DNA from: Liriodendron chinense
Taxonomy: Eukaryota; Streptophyta; Magnoliopsida; Magnoliales; Magnoliaceae
Direction: 5' to 3'
Length of the DNA: 64,000 nt
Assembly (NCBI GenBank): GCA_003013855.2
Contig: ML058476.1
Location: 2,250,011 to 2,314,010 of the forward strand
Of this stretch, positions 32,206-43,040 are shown in pieces. The notes under the pieces are model-generated. The model worked only from the letters and a program-made list of their open reading frames with translations, made no database searches and had not been told where the DNA came from. The position numbers and the translations under genes were made by a program. Every line of letters begins with the position of its first letter. Within the stretch, counting starts at the first letter, position 1.

Positions 32206-32682
32206 ACTGTGTGGGCCCCACTGTGATGTGTAATAGGCATCCTCACCATCAATTAGATGCACCATTCCGTAGTGGGCCATGGGCCTAAAACTCAGTCCAA
32301 TCCATGACTTGGGTGGGCCACACCATAGACAACAGTGTCTCGATCTCCTACGTGCGAAATCTGAAAGAGTGATATCCACCCATTGAAACCTTTATGATTG
32401 TTTATAAGATCGACTGAGATGTGGTTGAGAAATCCAGCCCATCCATTGTGCGTGTCCCACTTAAAAAAGAGGTCACGCCAAGTTTCAACTATATCCAAAA
32501 CTCAGATGGGCCCCAACAAGTGCTTTTAGATGTTGTAGGCATGACTTTACACTGTTTCAATTTGTATGGCCCCCTTGAGTTCCGGGTACAGCTGATTTTT
32601 TGGATATACCATACCCAATGGGGGACTCACCAAATGCATGGTGTGGATGCCCATTACACATCACAGTGGGGCCCACATAGCT
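32206..32682. mobile_element. Mutator-like foldback MITE, innermost layer
   Basis: The ends ACTGTGTGGGCCCCACTGTG and (reverse) AGCTATGTGGGCCCCACTG are flanked by an 11-bp direct repeat CGACCTCATGG (32195-32205 and 32683-32693). The arms pair along most of the 477 bp. Confidence 0.75.
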
Positions 32683-32706
32683 CGACCTCATGGGAACTAA
32701 TACATT

Positions 32707-32712
<6 letters not shown>

Positions 32713-32800
<88 letters not shown>
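32713..32800. repeat. (AT)n microsatellite
   Basis: About 85 bp of almost pure AT dinucleotide lie just right of the Mutator MITE inside the hAT nest. Confidence 0.95.
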
Positions 32801-33894
32801 CACTTATGTACCTATTAAAAATAGATAGTTTGGTTTTCAATTGAACACTAGTGTTATATACATCTAGTTTAATCCATAAATTAGTTAGTTGATCATTAAA
32901 ATGTGGGTCAACCCGACCCGACCTGGTTTAATTTGGGTTGGGTAAGGGTTGAGAAAATCCAACATGAATTCAATTTGGGTCGGGTTAGGGTTGAGGTGGA
33001 AATGACCCGACCCGAACTTGACCCGACCTAAACCCAACCTGACCCAACCCATTGCCACCTCTAGATAACGCCGATGTATCACCAATATTTTTTACTGCGT
33101 AAATTCCAAGTGTTGCTTGTATTGTCAATGTATCTGCAAATATTTCGATAACATCGCTAATCTATCGTTACACCAAAAATCTGTATGTTAAAAAATTTCC
33201 ATTTCATATTTTTTACAGCGTGTGATTGTATACAACGTTCAATTTGTCGACGATAATATTGATAATATCACGATATTATCATTATCGCAACATGGCAATA
33301 ACAAGACTACAATCTTTAGTTTCTTTTTCAGTTATTAACGATTTGTTTGGAAATATCATGTGTTGCCGATATTCTGAAATATCAATGAATGTTTGGATGA
33401 AAGGTCAGATATTGGATGGATGAGATGGTTGAACTGATTTCTTACAGCAGCACATGCTTGCAGGCTCTCATTAAATAGAAACCTATTATGTATGCATTCT
33501 TTTTGTAATTTTTTTATTCATAAATATGCAAATATGTGTATTTTATCATCTCCTGAGGTTTCACTAAAAAATTCCACCGTTTTTCCCATTTTCCCCACAT
33601 TTCCAATTATCGACGATATTATTAATGATATCGATATTGTTTTTGTATCCCCGGCTAGCGAAACTTGTAGCGATACCGAAACTTCGAACACTGGCCACAA
33701 GGATGTTAAAGTTGAAAATGAATCCCTACCATTGAAAACTTGTTGAGGGTGATGGAAGTTTAGATATTTGTGTTAACCCAAAATCCAATTCAGTGTGTTC
33801 TTGTGAACAGATTAGATGGCAAATAAAAACTGGATGCTATTATTTTTATGAGGTGTGGTTCACTTGTGCTCTTCGATGTGCCTCATTTATTGTT

Positions 33895-34340
33895 TCATGC
33901 CTTAAATGATTGGACAAAATGGACCGGATATAACACATACATCATGGTGGGGCACACCAAGCCTTCCAAGTGGACCCAGATTGCATATGATCACCATGGC
34001 CCCACCATGATATATGTCCTTAATCCACGCGATCAACGCGAGCCTAAAAATAAAGAAGATCTAAATCTCAAGTGGACCACACCATACTGAACCCGACCAT
34101 TAAAAACCTCTCGTGGGCTACAAAAGTTTTGAATCCAACTTATATTTGTTCTTTCCCTCCATCCAAGCCTTTGTGTCCTTATCAATGGGTTGGATGGAAA
34201 ACAAATATTATTGTGGGTGTTACAGTGAGCCCTAGGAACTTTTTAATGGTGGGCGTTCAATCAGCACCGTTTCACAGTATAGTCCAGCTGAAATTTGGAT
34301 CTACTTAAAATTTGGGTTCATGGCCTAATACTACATGCAT
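33895..34340. mobile_element. Foldback MITE of the GTGGGGCCCAC family
   Basis: ACACATACATCATGGTGGGG and TCAAGTGGACCACACCA on the left pair roughly with the right half (GGGCGTTCAATCAGCACC, TAGTCCAGCTGAAATTTGG). There is no coding capacity, and ends and duplication are not resolved. Confidence 0.5.
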
Positions 34341-34549
34341 GTAGGTACACCCCCACAGTCAGGGCGCACCAAGTTGCATTGATGTACAATGAATCGGATC
34401 CTCTGCTCATATCGGGAGAGAACCTCTGCTGCTCTCTCTCTCTGGACTAATTACAGAGGTGAAAAGCAGGATTTCTCTGCTTGGTACGAGCAGAAGATCC
34501 GGACACATATAATACATAGATGTAGAAAGGACCCACGGTCATGGGTGCG

Positions 34550-35550
34550 GATTTCCGGCAAAAGCCTTGCGGAGGAAGTTCCTACATTGTAACCAAGGTG
34601 GGGCCCACTGTGATTTTTTTTGATAAATCCACCCCGTCCATCTGTTTTGGGAGCTCATTTTAGAACATGAGAACAAAAATAAACTGGATCCAAGACTCGA
34701 GTGGGCCGAAAACGTGAGGATTGAACATCCACAATTGAAATCTTTGTGGAGCCACAGGAGTTTCGAATCAGGATAATATTTGTGTTTACAATTCATCCCA
34801 TTAGTAGTGACGTTATGAACGGTATGAATGTCATATAAACATTACTGTGGACCCAGGGAGGTTTCAACCATAATAATTTACCTACCCACCTTTTCCTTTG
34901 TTGATGCCCACTTGAGTCTTGGATTTGGTTCATTTTTGTTTTCCTGTCCTAAAATAAGCTCCCATAATCCTAAAATAAGCTCCCATAAGAGATGGACAGG
35001 GTGGATTCATCAAAAAACATTAATATAGGCCCCACCTTGGTTGCCAGCGAACTCGCACAGTACTGTGCAAGTTCTTGCGCTGGAAACCTAGGTAGAGCCA
35101 ACTGTGATGATTTTGAGAAATCTACCCCATCCATCTGCTTTGTTATATCAATTGAGAACATTATATAAAAATTGAACCGGATCCAAGAATCAAGTGGGCC
35201 GAAAATATGAGGACTAAATATCTACAGCTGAAATATTTGTGGGGCCACGAAGGTTTTAAATCAGAATAATATTTGTGTTTTCAGTTTATCCTAGTAGGAA
35301 TGACATTATGAACGGTATTGATGGCATATAAATATCACTGTGGATCACAGCCGATAAGAATTTTCCTACCCATTCATTCATTTAGTGTGGCTCACTTGAG
35401 TCTTGGATCCAGTTCAATTTTGGCATAATGTACTAAAACAATCTAACAAAGCTGATGAACAGAGTGGATTTCTCAAAAACATCACCATGGGCCCTGATTA
35501 GGTTCCCAAAAACCTCACGAGCAAGGCTTCTGCAGGAAATCCGCGTCCTC
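34550..35550. mobile_element. Compound palindromic MITE (two foldbacks head to head)
   Basis: The left end (GCGGATTTCCGGCAAAAGCC) is inverted at the right end (GCTTCTGCAGGAAATCCGC). Each half is itself a foldback. The centre at about 35043-35083 is a palindrome with a perfect 14-bp core GCACAGTACTGTGC. Either two relatives inserted together or one dimerised. Confidence 0.6.
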
Positions 35551-35579
35551 TTGGCTGAGGCCAGGTCAGACCGCGCCAG

Positions 35580-36016
35580 AATCCTTTAACCCGTATAAAA
35601 GACGGATGTAGATTACATGATGTATGTAATTTATCCATGCCATCTATCTTAGGTCCCAAAGATGAGGCAAATCTAGGTGGACCACACCACAGGGAAATAA
35701 TAGTGATTGAATGTCCACGATTAAAAACCTCTTAGGGGTCACTGTAATGCTTATTTAAAATCAAGCTGTTGATTAGGTTATACAGACCTGGAGAGGGAAA
35801 AAACAAATATCAGCTGATCCAAAACTTTTATAGCCCCAATAAGTTTTCAATGGTGGTTGCTCAATCAACATTGTTTCCTATGATGTGGTCCACTTGAGAT
35901 TTGAATATATTAGGCTCGTACCATAAAATGATGTAGAAAAATGAATAGATGACATGGATGAAACACATACATCATGGTGGGCCTATAGAGCACTGGCCAC
36001 TAGCCATGGCTAGTGG
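35580..36016. mobile_element. Foldback MITE with terminal 20-bp palindrome
   Basis: The hairpin arms AGATGAGGCAAATCTAGGTG and the right half CTTGAGATTTG..CATACATCATGGTGGG belong to the recurring family. The perfect palindrome CCACTAGCCATGGCTAGTGG occupies 35997-36016. Confidence 0.55.
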
Positions 36017-36079
36017 CAGGGTCACTAGGCAATCATTTTAAGAAATTGGATTGCCTCCTGGTTAACTCAGCTTGATCGC

Positions 36080-36690
36080 AGTGAATAAACTCTTTTGGGC
36101 CCACCGGGAATGTATGTGGCTTATCCAGCCGTCCATCCATTTTTAGCTCATCTTAGGGTTTGATCCCAAAATTGAAGCATATCCAAAGCTCAAGTGGACC
36201 CCACCACAAGAAACAGTGGGGATAATGATGTCCCATGGAAACTTTCCTAAGGTCCATATCAATGTTTATTTGTGATCTGTTCATAAGGTCACATAGACAT
36301 GGAAGAAGGGGAAACACAAATATCAGTTTTTTTTTTTTTTTTTGGCTTTCTTTCCCTTAGTGCACGCATTCTGCTTTTAATACACACTCACAAGGTTAAT
36401 TAAACTTCAATGTTAGCCACCGCACGTTGGAAATCAATACTGGGACCTCAGTGTTGAAACGAGTTCATCTTCACTAGGTCTACCACTGTCCCAAGCTTGA
36501 TACAAAACCTGTTAAGATTTCAATAGGTGTCAATTCACACTCTCTTGTGATGCGGTCTGCTTGAGCTTTGGATATGCTTCAATTTTGAGATATACCTTTA
36601 AATAAGCTGGTAAAGTGGATGGAGTGCATAAGACTTGTAACTCATGAGCCCCTCCATAGTTTGCCCCTGCATAGTTTACCAGTATGTTAC
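36080..36690. mobile_element. Foldback MITE carrying a SINE insertion
   Basis: The left arm (CCGTCCATCC, AAGCTCAAGTGGACC) and right arm (GCTTGAGCTTTGGATATGC) pair. They are split at 36327-36495 by a tRNA-SINE-like insert. Confidence 0.55.
36327..36495 (-). mobile_element. tRNA-derived SINE relative
   Basis: A run of 17 T (the tail on the minus strand) begins a 169-bp insert. Its reverse complement contains CGTTTCAACACTGAGGTCCC and TTGATTTCC, matching the SINE at 48248-48430. No target duplication is evident. Confidence 0.55.
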
Positions 36691-36699
36691 CCAGTATGC

Positions 36700-37600
36700 A
36701 ATCCAAGATGGGTGGGACCGTGACTGTGGGACCTTTTTTTTGTTTTAGTCATGCGATGCACCCACCTGGTTAGTCACATGATGCACCCACCCACTCACTG
36801 GTGGGACCTACAGTGATGTATGTGACTGCATTCACATTATTTTAAGGCATGATAAAAAAAAAAAAATTCCAAACCTTAGATAGACCGTAGTTTAGAAAAC
36901 AGGGATAATTTACCATTAAAAACTTATGAGCCATGAAAGCTTTGGATCAAGATGATATTTGTGTGGTCTTTTTATACAGTTTTTGTGACCTTATCTACAG
37001 GTTGGATGGCAAATAAACATTCCAGCTGAATCATAGAGTTTTTAATGTTGGAGATTCAATCAAGACTGCTTTTGTAGTGTAGTCTACCTAAGATTTGGTT
37101 CAACTTCATTTTTTGGGATCATGCCCTAAAATGAGCTGTCAAACCCCCCTCTGAGGTCGAGACAAGAGAGTCCATGCATTTTTTTCATGTCATTTTAGGA
37201 CAGAACAAAAAATGAGGCAGACGTAAGGTTTAAGTGGAGCACATCGTAATAAGCAGTAGTGGTAATGATTTTTACCGTTAAAACCTTCATAGGCCATTTG
37301 TGATGTTTATTTTCCATTTAATTTGTCCACAGGATCATAGAGACCTAGATGAAGGTAAACACAAATATCAGATTCAAAACTTCCAGCTAAGAAGTTTTCA
37401 ACGGTCAGCCTTTAATCCCCATTTCATGGTCCAATTAAGCTTGGATCTGCCCCGCTCATGGCCTGAAATGACATGGAAACTGATTGGACGGTGAAATGGA
37501 TGGACGGCCTAGATAAACTCATACATCACGGTGAGCCCCACATGCCTGGACGGCCTAGATAAAACTCATACATCACGATTCACGAATCCGTCGAGGCGAG
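36700..37600. mobile_element. Further foldback MITE copies next to UCP3
   Basis: At least two more degraded members (about 36780-37150 and 37150-37600) show AGATAGACCGTAG, GATCATAGAGACCTAGATG and CTCATACATCACGGTGAGCC. A SINE-like tail (36730-36810) precedes them. The last copy runs into the UCP3 5' region. Confidence 0.45.
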
Positions 37601-37677
37601 GTCAGGACGAAATCCGCTTCTGATGAAGGCTCCAACTCCTCCGCACTGAAGAAAGGCAAGGAAAAAAAGAAAAGGAA

Positions 37678-38363
37678 ATGGTAGGAGGAGGAGAAGGGAA
37701 AGAGGGAAACGAGGCGTACATGAAGATGGTGCTAACGTCGATGTCGGCTATGGTTGCAGAGACAGCGACATTCCCCATAGACATCACCAAGACCAGGCTC
37801 CAACTCCTCCGCACTCAATCTTCCCACCTCCTCCCCTCCCCCAACGCCTTTAGAGTCGCTTCTGACATCTTCCAGAGACAAGGTCTCTTCGGTCTCTACC
37901 AGGGCCTCTCTCCCGCCATCATTCGCCATCTCTTCTACACCCCCATTCGCATCATTTCCTACGAGCACCTCCGCCTCTCTGTCCCCTCCGACTCCCTCTC
38001 TGCCAAGGCCCTAGTCGGTGGCATTTCCGGCGTCTTTGCCCAGGTACCCTTCCTAATCCCATCCCATCTTACCACACTTCTCTCTCTCTCTCTGTTGGGA
38101 AAACCGGTCGCACGCTGCACAGAAACAGTCCAGAGGAAAAAACACAACACGCTGCCTCACCTTAGACCTGTCGCCCGACCGGTCTAAGCCCACCTTAGAC
38201 CTGTCGCCCGACCGGTCTAAGCCCCCTGTAGACCTGTCGCCAGACAGGTCTAGGGTACAAAAAAATTTGTCCAGCCTTCCTTTGTGCATCTGGGCCAAAC
38301 GGCTAGACCGGTTGCCCGACCGGTCTGAGCACCCAATCCTGCACATGGTCGAAGGCTCTCCAA

Positions 38364-38398
<35 letters not shown>

Positions 38399-38974
38399 TC
38401 TCAAATTGTCTGTCTTTCCAATACAATACAGGTTGTGGCAAGCCCTGCTGATCTTGTTAAGGTGAGGATGCAAGCAGACAGTCGCCTGGTGGGTGAAGGT
38501 CTCCCACCTAGATACAAAGGCATCATTGATGCTTTAAGCAAGATCGTGCGGACGGAAGGTTTTTGGGGGCTCTGGAGAGGGGTTTTCCCCAATGCTCAGA
38601 GAGCATTTCTGGTAAACATGGGGGAGCTAGCATGCTATGACCAAGCCAAGCGTTTCATTGTCGGTAACCAAGTTTGTCGGGATAACATTTATGCTCATAC
38701 CTTGGCGTCTATCATGTCTGGCCTTTCAGCAACCACTCTGAGTTGTCCTGCTGATGTAGTGAAGACGAGAATGATGAATCAGTCTGCAAGCAAAGAAACT
38801 AAATTTTTATACAGAAATTCTTATGATTGTCTGCTCAAGACAGTGAAACATGAAGGTATATTGGCAATGTGGAAGGGCTTCTTCCCCACATGGGCTAGGC
38901 TCGGCCCTTGGCAGTTTGTATTCTGGGTTTCTTATGAAAAGTTCCGGCGTCTAGCAGGGCTATCATCTTTCTAG
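37678..38974 (+). CDS. UCP3: Mitochondrial uncoupling-type carrier, plant UCP3/PUMP3
   Basis: Exon 1 is 37678-38043 and exon 2 is 38432-38974, joined in phase 0 (VFAQ|VVASP) with a GTACCC donor and AATACAG acceptor, giving 302 residues. The protein is a SLC25-type inner-membrane carrier. Its three repeats have signatures PIDITKTR (from residue 33), PADLVKVR (127) and PADVVKTR (228), each followed by G..GLY/WRG-like boxes. Six membrane helices are expected. The blocks SPAIIRHLFYTPIRI, RAFLVNMGELACYD and WARLGPWQFVFWVSYEKFR place it with plant UCP3 rather than UCP1/2 or the dicarboxylate carriers. I recall about 305 residues for Arabidopsis UCP3. Family members move fatty-acid anions/protons or C4 acids. 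The exact substrate of this one is not visible. Confidence 0.93.
38044..38431 (+). other. UCP3 intron with tandem palindromic repeats
   Basis: This 388-bp GT..AG intron includes three near-tandem copies of about 32 bp (38160-38250) with the core AGACCTGTCGCCCGACCGGT, a fourth looser copy at 38303-38328, and a CT microsatellite (38361-38402). The upstream part (38100-38155) resembles inserted sequence. Confidence 0.75.
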
Positions 38975-41256
38975 TGAATGCTCTTGTGCCTTCACGGTCT
39001 ATCTGTTTAGCTAGCTTCAGATATGATCAAATTCATGCCCAAACCATCTTTCAGGTAACTACCTCCTTTGCTCTCGTTAAAATCTATATAGCTTCAGTTA
39101 TAATCAAAATCAGGCCCGAACTATAAAATCCATTGGAATTTGATGGCAAAGAAAGGCCCACTGGGTTAAGAGAAATGTAAAAGCACTCAAGACTCTTCCA
39201 CACATGCTTGCTAAATGGGCACCTGTCTGCAAGATTTGGGTTGTTTATCAGTTTGGTCATCAGATGGGTGCTGCTCGTGTATATAAAATGGATGATTAAG
39301 AAGACTTTTCTGATGTTCCACATTTGATGTGCACAAATGTCCAACTTGATGACCTAATGAGCCTCATTTCCAGGTCTACTCCATCTGTGGTAGGTCCTCC
39401 AAATGGACACCCATATTCTCACATGCAGTGGCACATGTGGGACTCTGTCTAAAATGTGATCAGATCATGGTTAGTAGAGCTCCACGTAGAACTCCATATT
39501 TGAACAAAAGATTGTATAACTATTTCAATGTTTAAGATTCCATGTATTTCAGAAGATCTCTGGTCAAACCATTGTCACCTAAATACCTTTAAAAAAAATT
39601 GTTACCTAAATCATGAAACCCTATGTCTTTCATTCACATGATTATGGGTCATTTGTGATCTGGATTGCCATTAATCATGGTTCGATACTCTTTCTGTTGA
39701 TTAGGTTGTAATCCAAATGTCTGTCTAATTAGAACTCCATATTTGAACAAAGGATTGTATAACTACTTCAATGTTTAAGACTCCATGTGTGTCCTTGTTT
39801 GTTAGACGCCTGAAAATGAGTTCATCTTGTGTCAGTTAACAATAATAATGCATCACAGATCCTTCTCCAATACATAATTTCTGTTAACATGAACTCAACA
39901 TCTGTGAAACAGGGCCTTATAAGGTGGTCTGACAATGATTGATCATCATCATTGATTGATAGAATTGAGTGGAAGGTGAAAATTTTAGTGGAGGGGGATC
40001 CATTTATATAGAGTTACATGGAAATGAAGAATTTGATAGAGACAAAATGATATTAAACCACTGATTGCTTGCTTATATACTCGTACACATATTCTAGAAG
40101 TTCTAGTTGAAGTTCCATATTTGGATAGTATTTAACTATTTATATACAATGTATACACACGTATTATATACAACCTTTTTTTTTTCACTCCATTTTTTTC
40201 TTTCTTGAGCTTAAACCTATTAATCTTTTGTTATGTAATTTTTAGGTTTACATTTCTTTGACCAAATCTTTGACTGCTTTTTAAGGATTAAAACTGTATT
40301 AAATGTGAGCATTTCCCATGCCATTTCTTAGTATGTTGCTAACGATGGGTTCCAAAATTTCCTGTCGTATATGAACAGCCTTATCACTTCTCAAGAGATG
40401 CAAAAATAACAGTTGACAGGGTTGTTACTTGGCTGGGTCTGCTTTGGGCTTGGATTGGTCCTTATCTCAAAACCCACAAGATTTTTGAAAGGCCAATATG
40501 GCTACTCTCAAGAATACGATATTGAACCACCTGAAGACTTGACCAGCTTTATTTTTTTGCCAGGGCACATTCATGATATGGCTCTTCTACACATGGCAAC
40601 TTGGCACACATGGGGTGAGTACAATTCAAAATCCTATTTTTGCCAAGCAGTACATCGTTTCTCTATCTTTACGCACAAGTCAAATGTTATAATACAAAGA
40701 GGCTGACAACATGGATTTAACCATTTTGACTCTACATATCTACTATAGGAAAGTGATGTGGGCTGAACTGGGCCCAAGATCCATGGGTCAAGCCCAAGCC
40801 CCACATCTGGCCCATCAATAAGCAGGACGCAGCCTCCTATGCAAAATCAATCAACTTGCTATGCTATAAAATCTCATTAGACATCTCTTATCCATTAAGT
40901 ATTTTTCTTATTTACTATTTCATTTTTACAATAAGTCATTAGTTGTTAATGACATTAAGAACCTCCATTCTTTGTATGTCCCAAAGCCTATTTAAGGGTC
41001 TGTCATGAATAGTATTAAGGCATCTTGGAAATGAAGAAGAGTTCTGGTTATTGTTTTTAATTTGTTTGTGATTCTTTTGCTTAGTTTGGAGGTGCCTACT
41101 AGGGCAGATCCTTCCTAGCAGCCAGTTGCACTAGAAAGTTTGTAAATAATGGATGAATGTAAAAGGTTCTAGATTAGGATAGACTCCCACAGTAGTCTGT
41201 AGAGAATCTTGAGATCTCTAGAGAATTCTGAAGTTTTCTAGGATTTCTGTGGTTTG
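38975..41256. other. UCP3 downstream region
   Basis: A 62-bp direct repeat (39488-39549 and 39730-39791, starting TAGAACTCCATATTTGAACA) is present, with a looser third copy near 40107. A MITE-like unit with GAAAATGAGTTCATC and ATGAACTCAACATC lies at 39790-39915. The rest is AT-rich, and no exon is supported. Confidence 0.5.
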
Positions 41257-41287
41257 GATGGTTCTTGGCCTGTTGGATGGACAATAA

Positions 41288-41506
41288 GGGCCCGTTTGGA
41301 TACCACCAAATAAGTTACTTTTTCTACTTAACAGCTGTAGATAAGTAACTTATTCGAGATAGAGTAAAGTTTGGTTTATGATCCTTATAACTTTTTTATT
41401 ATTATTTAAAGTTACTTAATCACTTCAGTTTAATAAGTAGAAATCAAGATAAGCTACTTGAGGCATAAGTAGCTTATTTTAAGTAACTTTCTATCCAAAC
41501 GCCTCC
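41288..41506. mobile_element. Tourist-like MITE with paralogous empty site
   Basis: The ends GGGCCCGTTTGGATA and (reverse) GGAGGCGTTTGGATA are flanked by TAA (41285-41287 and 41507-41509). The duplicated sequence at about 51450 reads GGACACTAAGTGGC with one TAA and no insert, confirming borders and duplication. Confidence 0.92.
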
Positions 41507-41611
41507 TAAGTGGCATAATCTGGGCTATTTATGTAACATATCCAAAATGTTTTTTGGTTTATTTGTAGGTAAGCTCTCCTCATTTAGTAGAATTGTAACA
41601 TTCTCCCTTTA

Positions 41612-42263
41612 GGGCCGGTTTGGTTGGCATATGGAAACCCGTTTCCAGCTTAAAATCTAGATTCCAGTGGAATCCGATTTTAATTGGGGTGTTTGGTGGC
41701 AACTTCCAGCCAAAGAGGATTCTATTTGGAAACCTAAATTGAGTGGAACCGGGATTAGTGGAAACGGTGTGGGCGACCGTTTCTACAGAAGGGAAAAGAG
41801 GCGGAAGTGAGTGTCACCACCTCCATGTATGCGTTGTACATATATGTTGTATATGTTTTATATCTCCATGGCCCATTAGTTTTGAAATCTCAATTAAGGG
41901 CATTGGACACAAAATGAGGCAGATCTAAATCTCAAGTGGGCCACACCACAGGAAAACAGTGTTGATTGAATGTCCACCGTTAAAAACTCCCTAGGGCCCC
42001 ACTATAATATTTATTCACCATCCAACTTGGCCATCTGTCTTGCAGGACTATTATAGGCCAGGGGTAAGGTTCTCAGGTGGATCTGAAGCCCAAGTGGGCC
42101 ATGCCACAAGCAACGGTTGGAACACAATTTGAATTGCACTGCTTTCAACCAAACAGCAAGTTACGGATGAAACCTGGGTTCCACTCTAGTTTCTACAATT
42201 TTGAATTCCAACAGTGGAATTTAGACTTTCTCTAGAATCTGGGTTCTGCAACCAAACAGGCCC
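41612..42263. mobile_element. Tourist-like element with paralogous empty site, containing a foldback segment
   Basis: The ends GGGCCGGTTTGGTTGGC and (reverse) GGGCCTGTTTGGTTGC are flanked by TTA (41609-41611 and 42264-42266). The paralogue at about 51570-51582 reads TCTCCCTTTAGTGAAC with no insert. Within it, 41790-42130 carries GTGGGCCACACCACAGG-type sequence of the foldback family. Confidence 0.9.
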
Positions 42264-42817
42264 TTAGTGTACTAGAAGATCTTTCCACTCCTGTATTCTC
42301 TAGCATCTTAGCCAGGTTCTTATGATAGCATTTGGTTGTGTACACAGGTGAAGGATGGCCTTGAGTAGCATTTGGGCATTGTGCAAGTGCCGCAATAGCA
42401 TTTGGTTTTGTACACGTGAAAGATGGCTTTGAGTAGCATTTGGGTGTTGCGCCGATGCCAAACAAACAAGAGCTAAGTTATTAGATGAAGCCATGACTTT
42501 ATTAGTAGCATTGGGGTGTTGCAGGCTTGTGGAGGCTGATAACCGGCATGTGGGATCAGGCATGCCATCTGATTAGCTGTCATTTTTTCCTTTTTAAGTT
42601 GTATTCTTCACCTAATCCTACATGCGTGCATAGGACTGCTTGTCTACATGACAGCACATGTACCAGGCACAGGGGAGCTTGGCCCAAGCCAGTCAATTTG
42701 GCTCGATAGTCCAGCTTGAAATCAAGATGTCTGACTTGTTAGATGATATTAAAAGAGTGTACTGCAATTGGCCCAGTTTTTCTTAGCCACACATTTATTT
42801 TTAACATTGTTGTTACC

Positions 42818-43001
42818 CTTTTTTTTTTTGGGAGGGGGTGGTTAGTCATGCAACGCACACACCCTGTTACATGGGCAACGCACCCACCCGGTCAGTCACA
42901 TGATGCTCCCACCCACTGGTGGGGTTAGTGGGTTTTGAACCCAAGACCAGCAGTTGAAACGCCCAGGCATCTACCAGCTGGGCTAGCGGGCGATCCCCTT
43001 G
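42818..43001 (-). mobile_element. tRNA-derived SINE with 16-bp target duplication and empty site
   Basis: TAACATTGTTGTTACC at 42802-42817 and 43002-43017 flanks the insert. On the minus strand, box A (TAGCCCAGCTGGTAG, 42971-42985) and box B (GGGTTCAAAACCC, 42930-42942) of the RNA polymerase III promoter are present, and the 3' tail is the T-run on the plus strand. The duplicated locus near 52055 has AACATTGTTACTACC without the insert. Confidence 0.92.
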
Positions 43002-43040
43002 TAACATTGTTGTTACCTGATGTGTGAACCAACCTGATTT

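Larger units (their letters stand above)
31273..33063. mobile_element. hAT-type element, middle layer (GACCCGACCCG family)
   Basis: The near-end sequences CAGACCGGCAAAGTTTGACC and (reverse) TAGAGGTGGCAATGGG are flanked by GATACCGC (31265-31272) and GATAACGC (33064-33071), agreeing at seven of eight bases. Both ends carry long runs of GACCCGACCCG. The interior is non-coding AT-rich sequence plus the Mutator MITE and a microsatellite. Confidence 0.75.
31048..33693. mobile_element. hAT-type element, outer layer of a three-level nest
   Basis: The ends CAGTGTTTGC and ..CGAACACTG are inverted. The flanks are GCCACAAG at 31040-31047 and 33694-33701, a perfect 8-bp duplication. Without inserts it is about 0.85 kb of ATATCGATATT/CGATACCG-rich sequence. 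The remainder is the inserted 31273-33063 element. Confidence 0.85.
41257..43040. repeat. Segmental duplication B, left copy (with three later insertions)
   Basis: This is colinear with 51424-52095 in the same orientation once the insertions at 41288-41506, 41612-42263 and 42818-43001 are set aside. Shared blocks include GTGGCATAATC, TCTTATGATAGCATTTGG and CCGGCATGTGGGATCAGG. It also has a private tandem duplication of about 72 bp at 42326-42460. Confidence 0.85.

Noticed and set aside
32421..32828. 135-codon plus-strand frame
   Set aside because: It consists of Mutator MITE sequence followed by translation of the (AT)n repeat.
40564..40614. Possible small exon on the plus strand with acceptor and donor
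   Set aside because: The peptide is not recognisable and no neighbouring exon was found.
42930..42985. Possible tRNA gene (box A and box B)
   Set aside because: No cloverleaf anticodon arm can be formed. It has a tail and a 16-bp target duplication, so it is a SINE.
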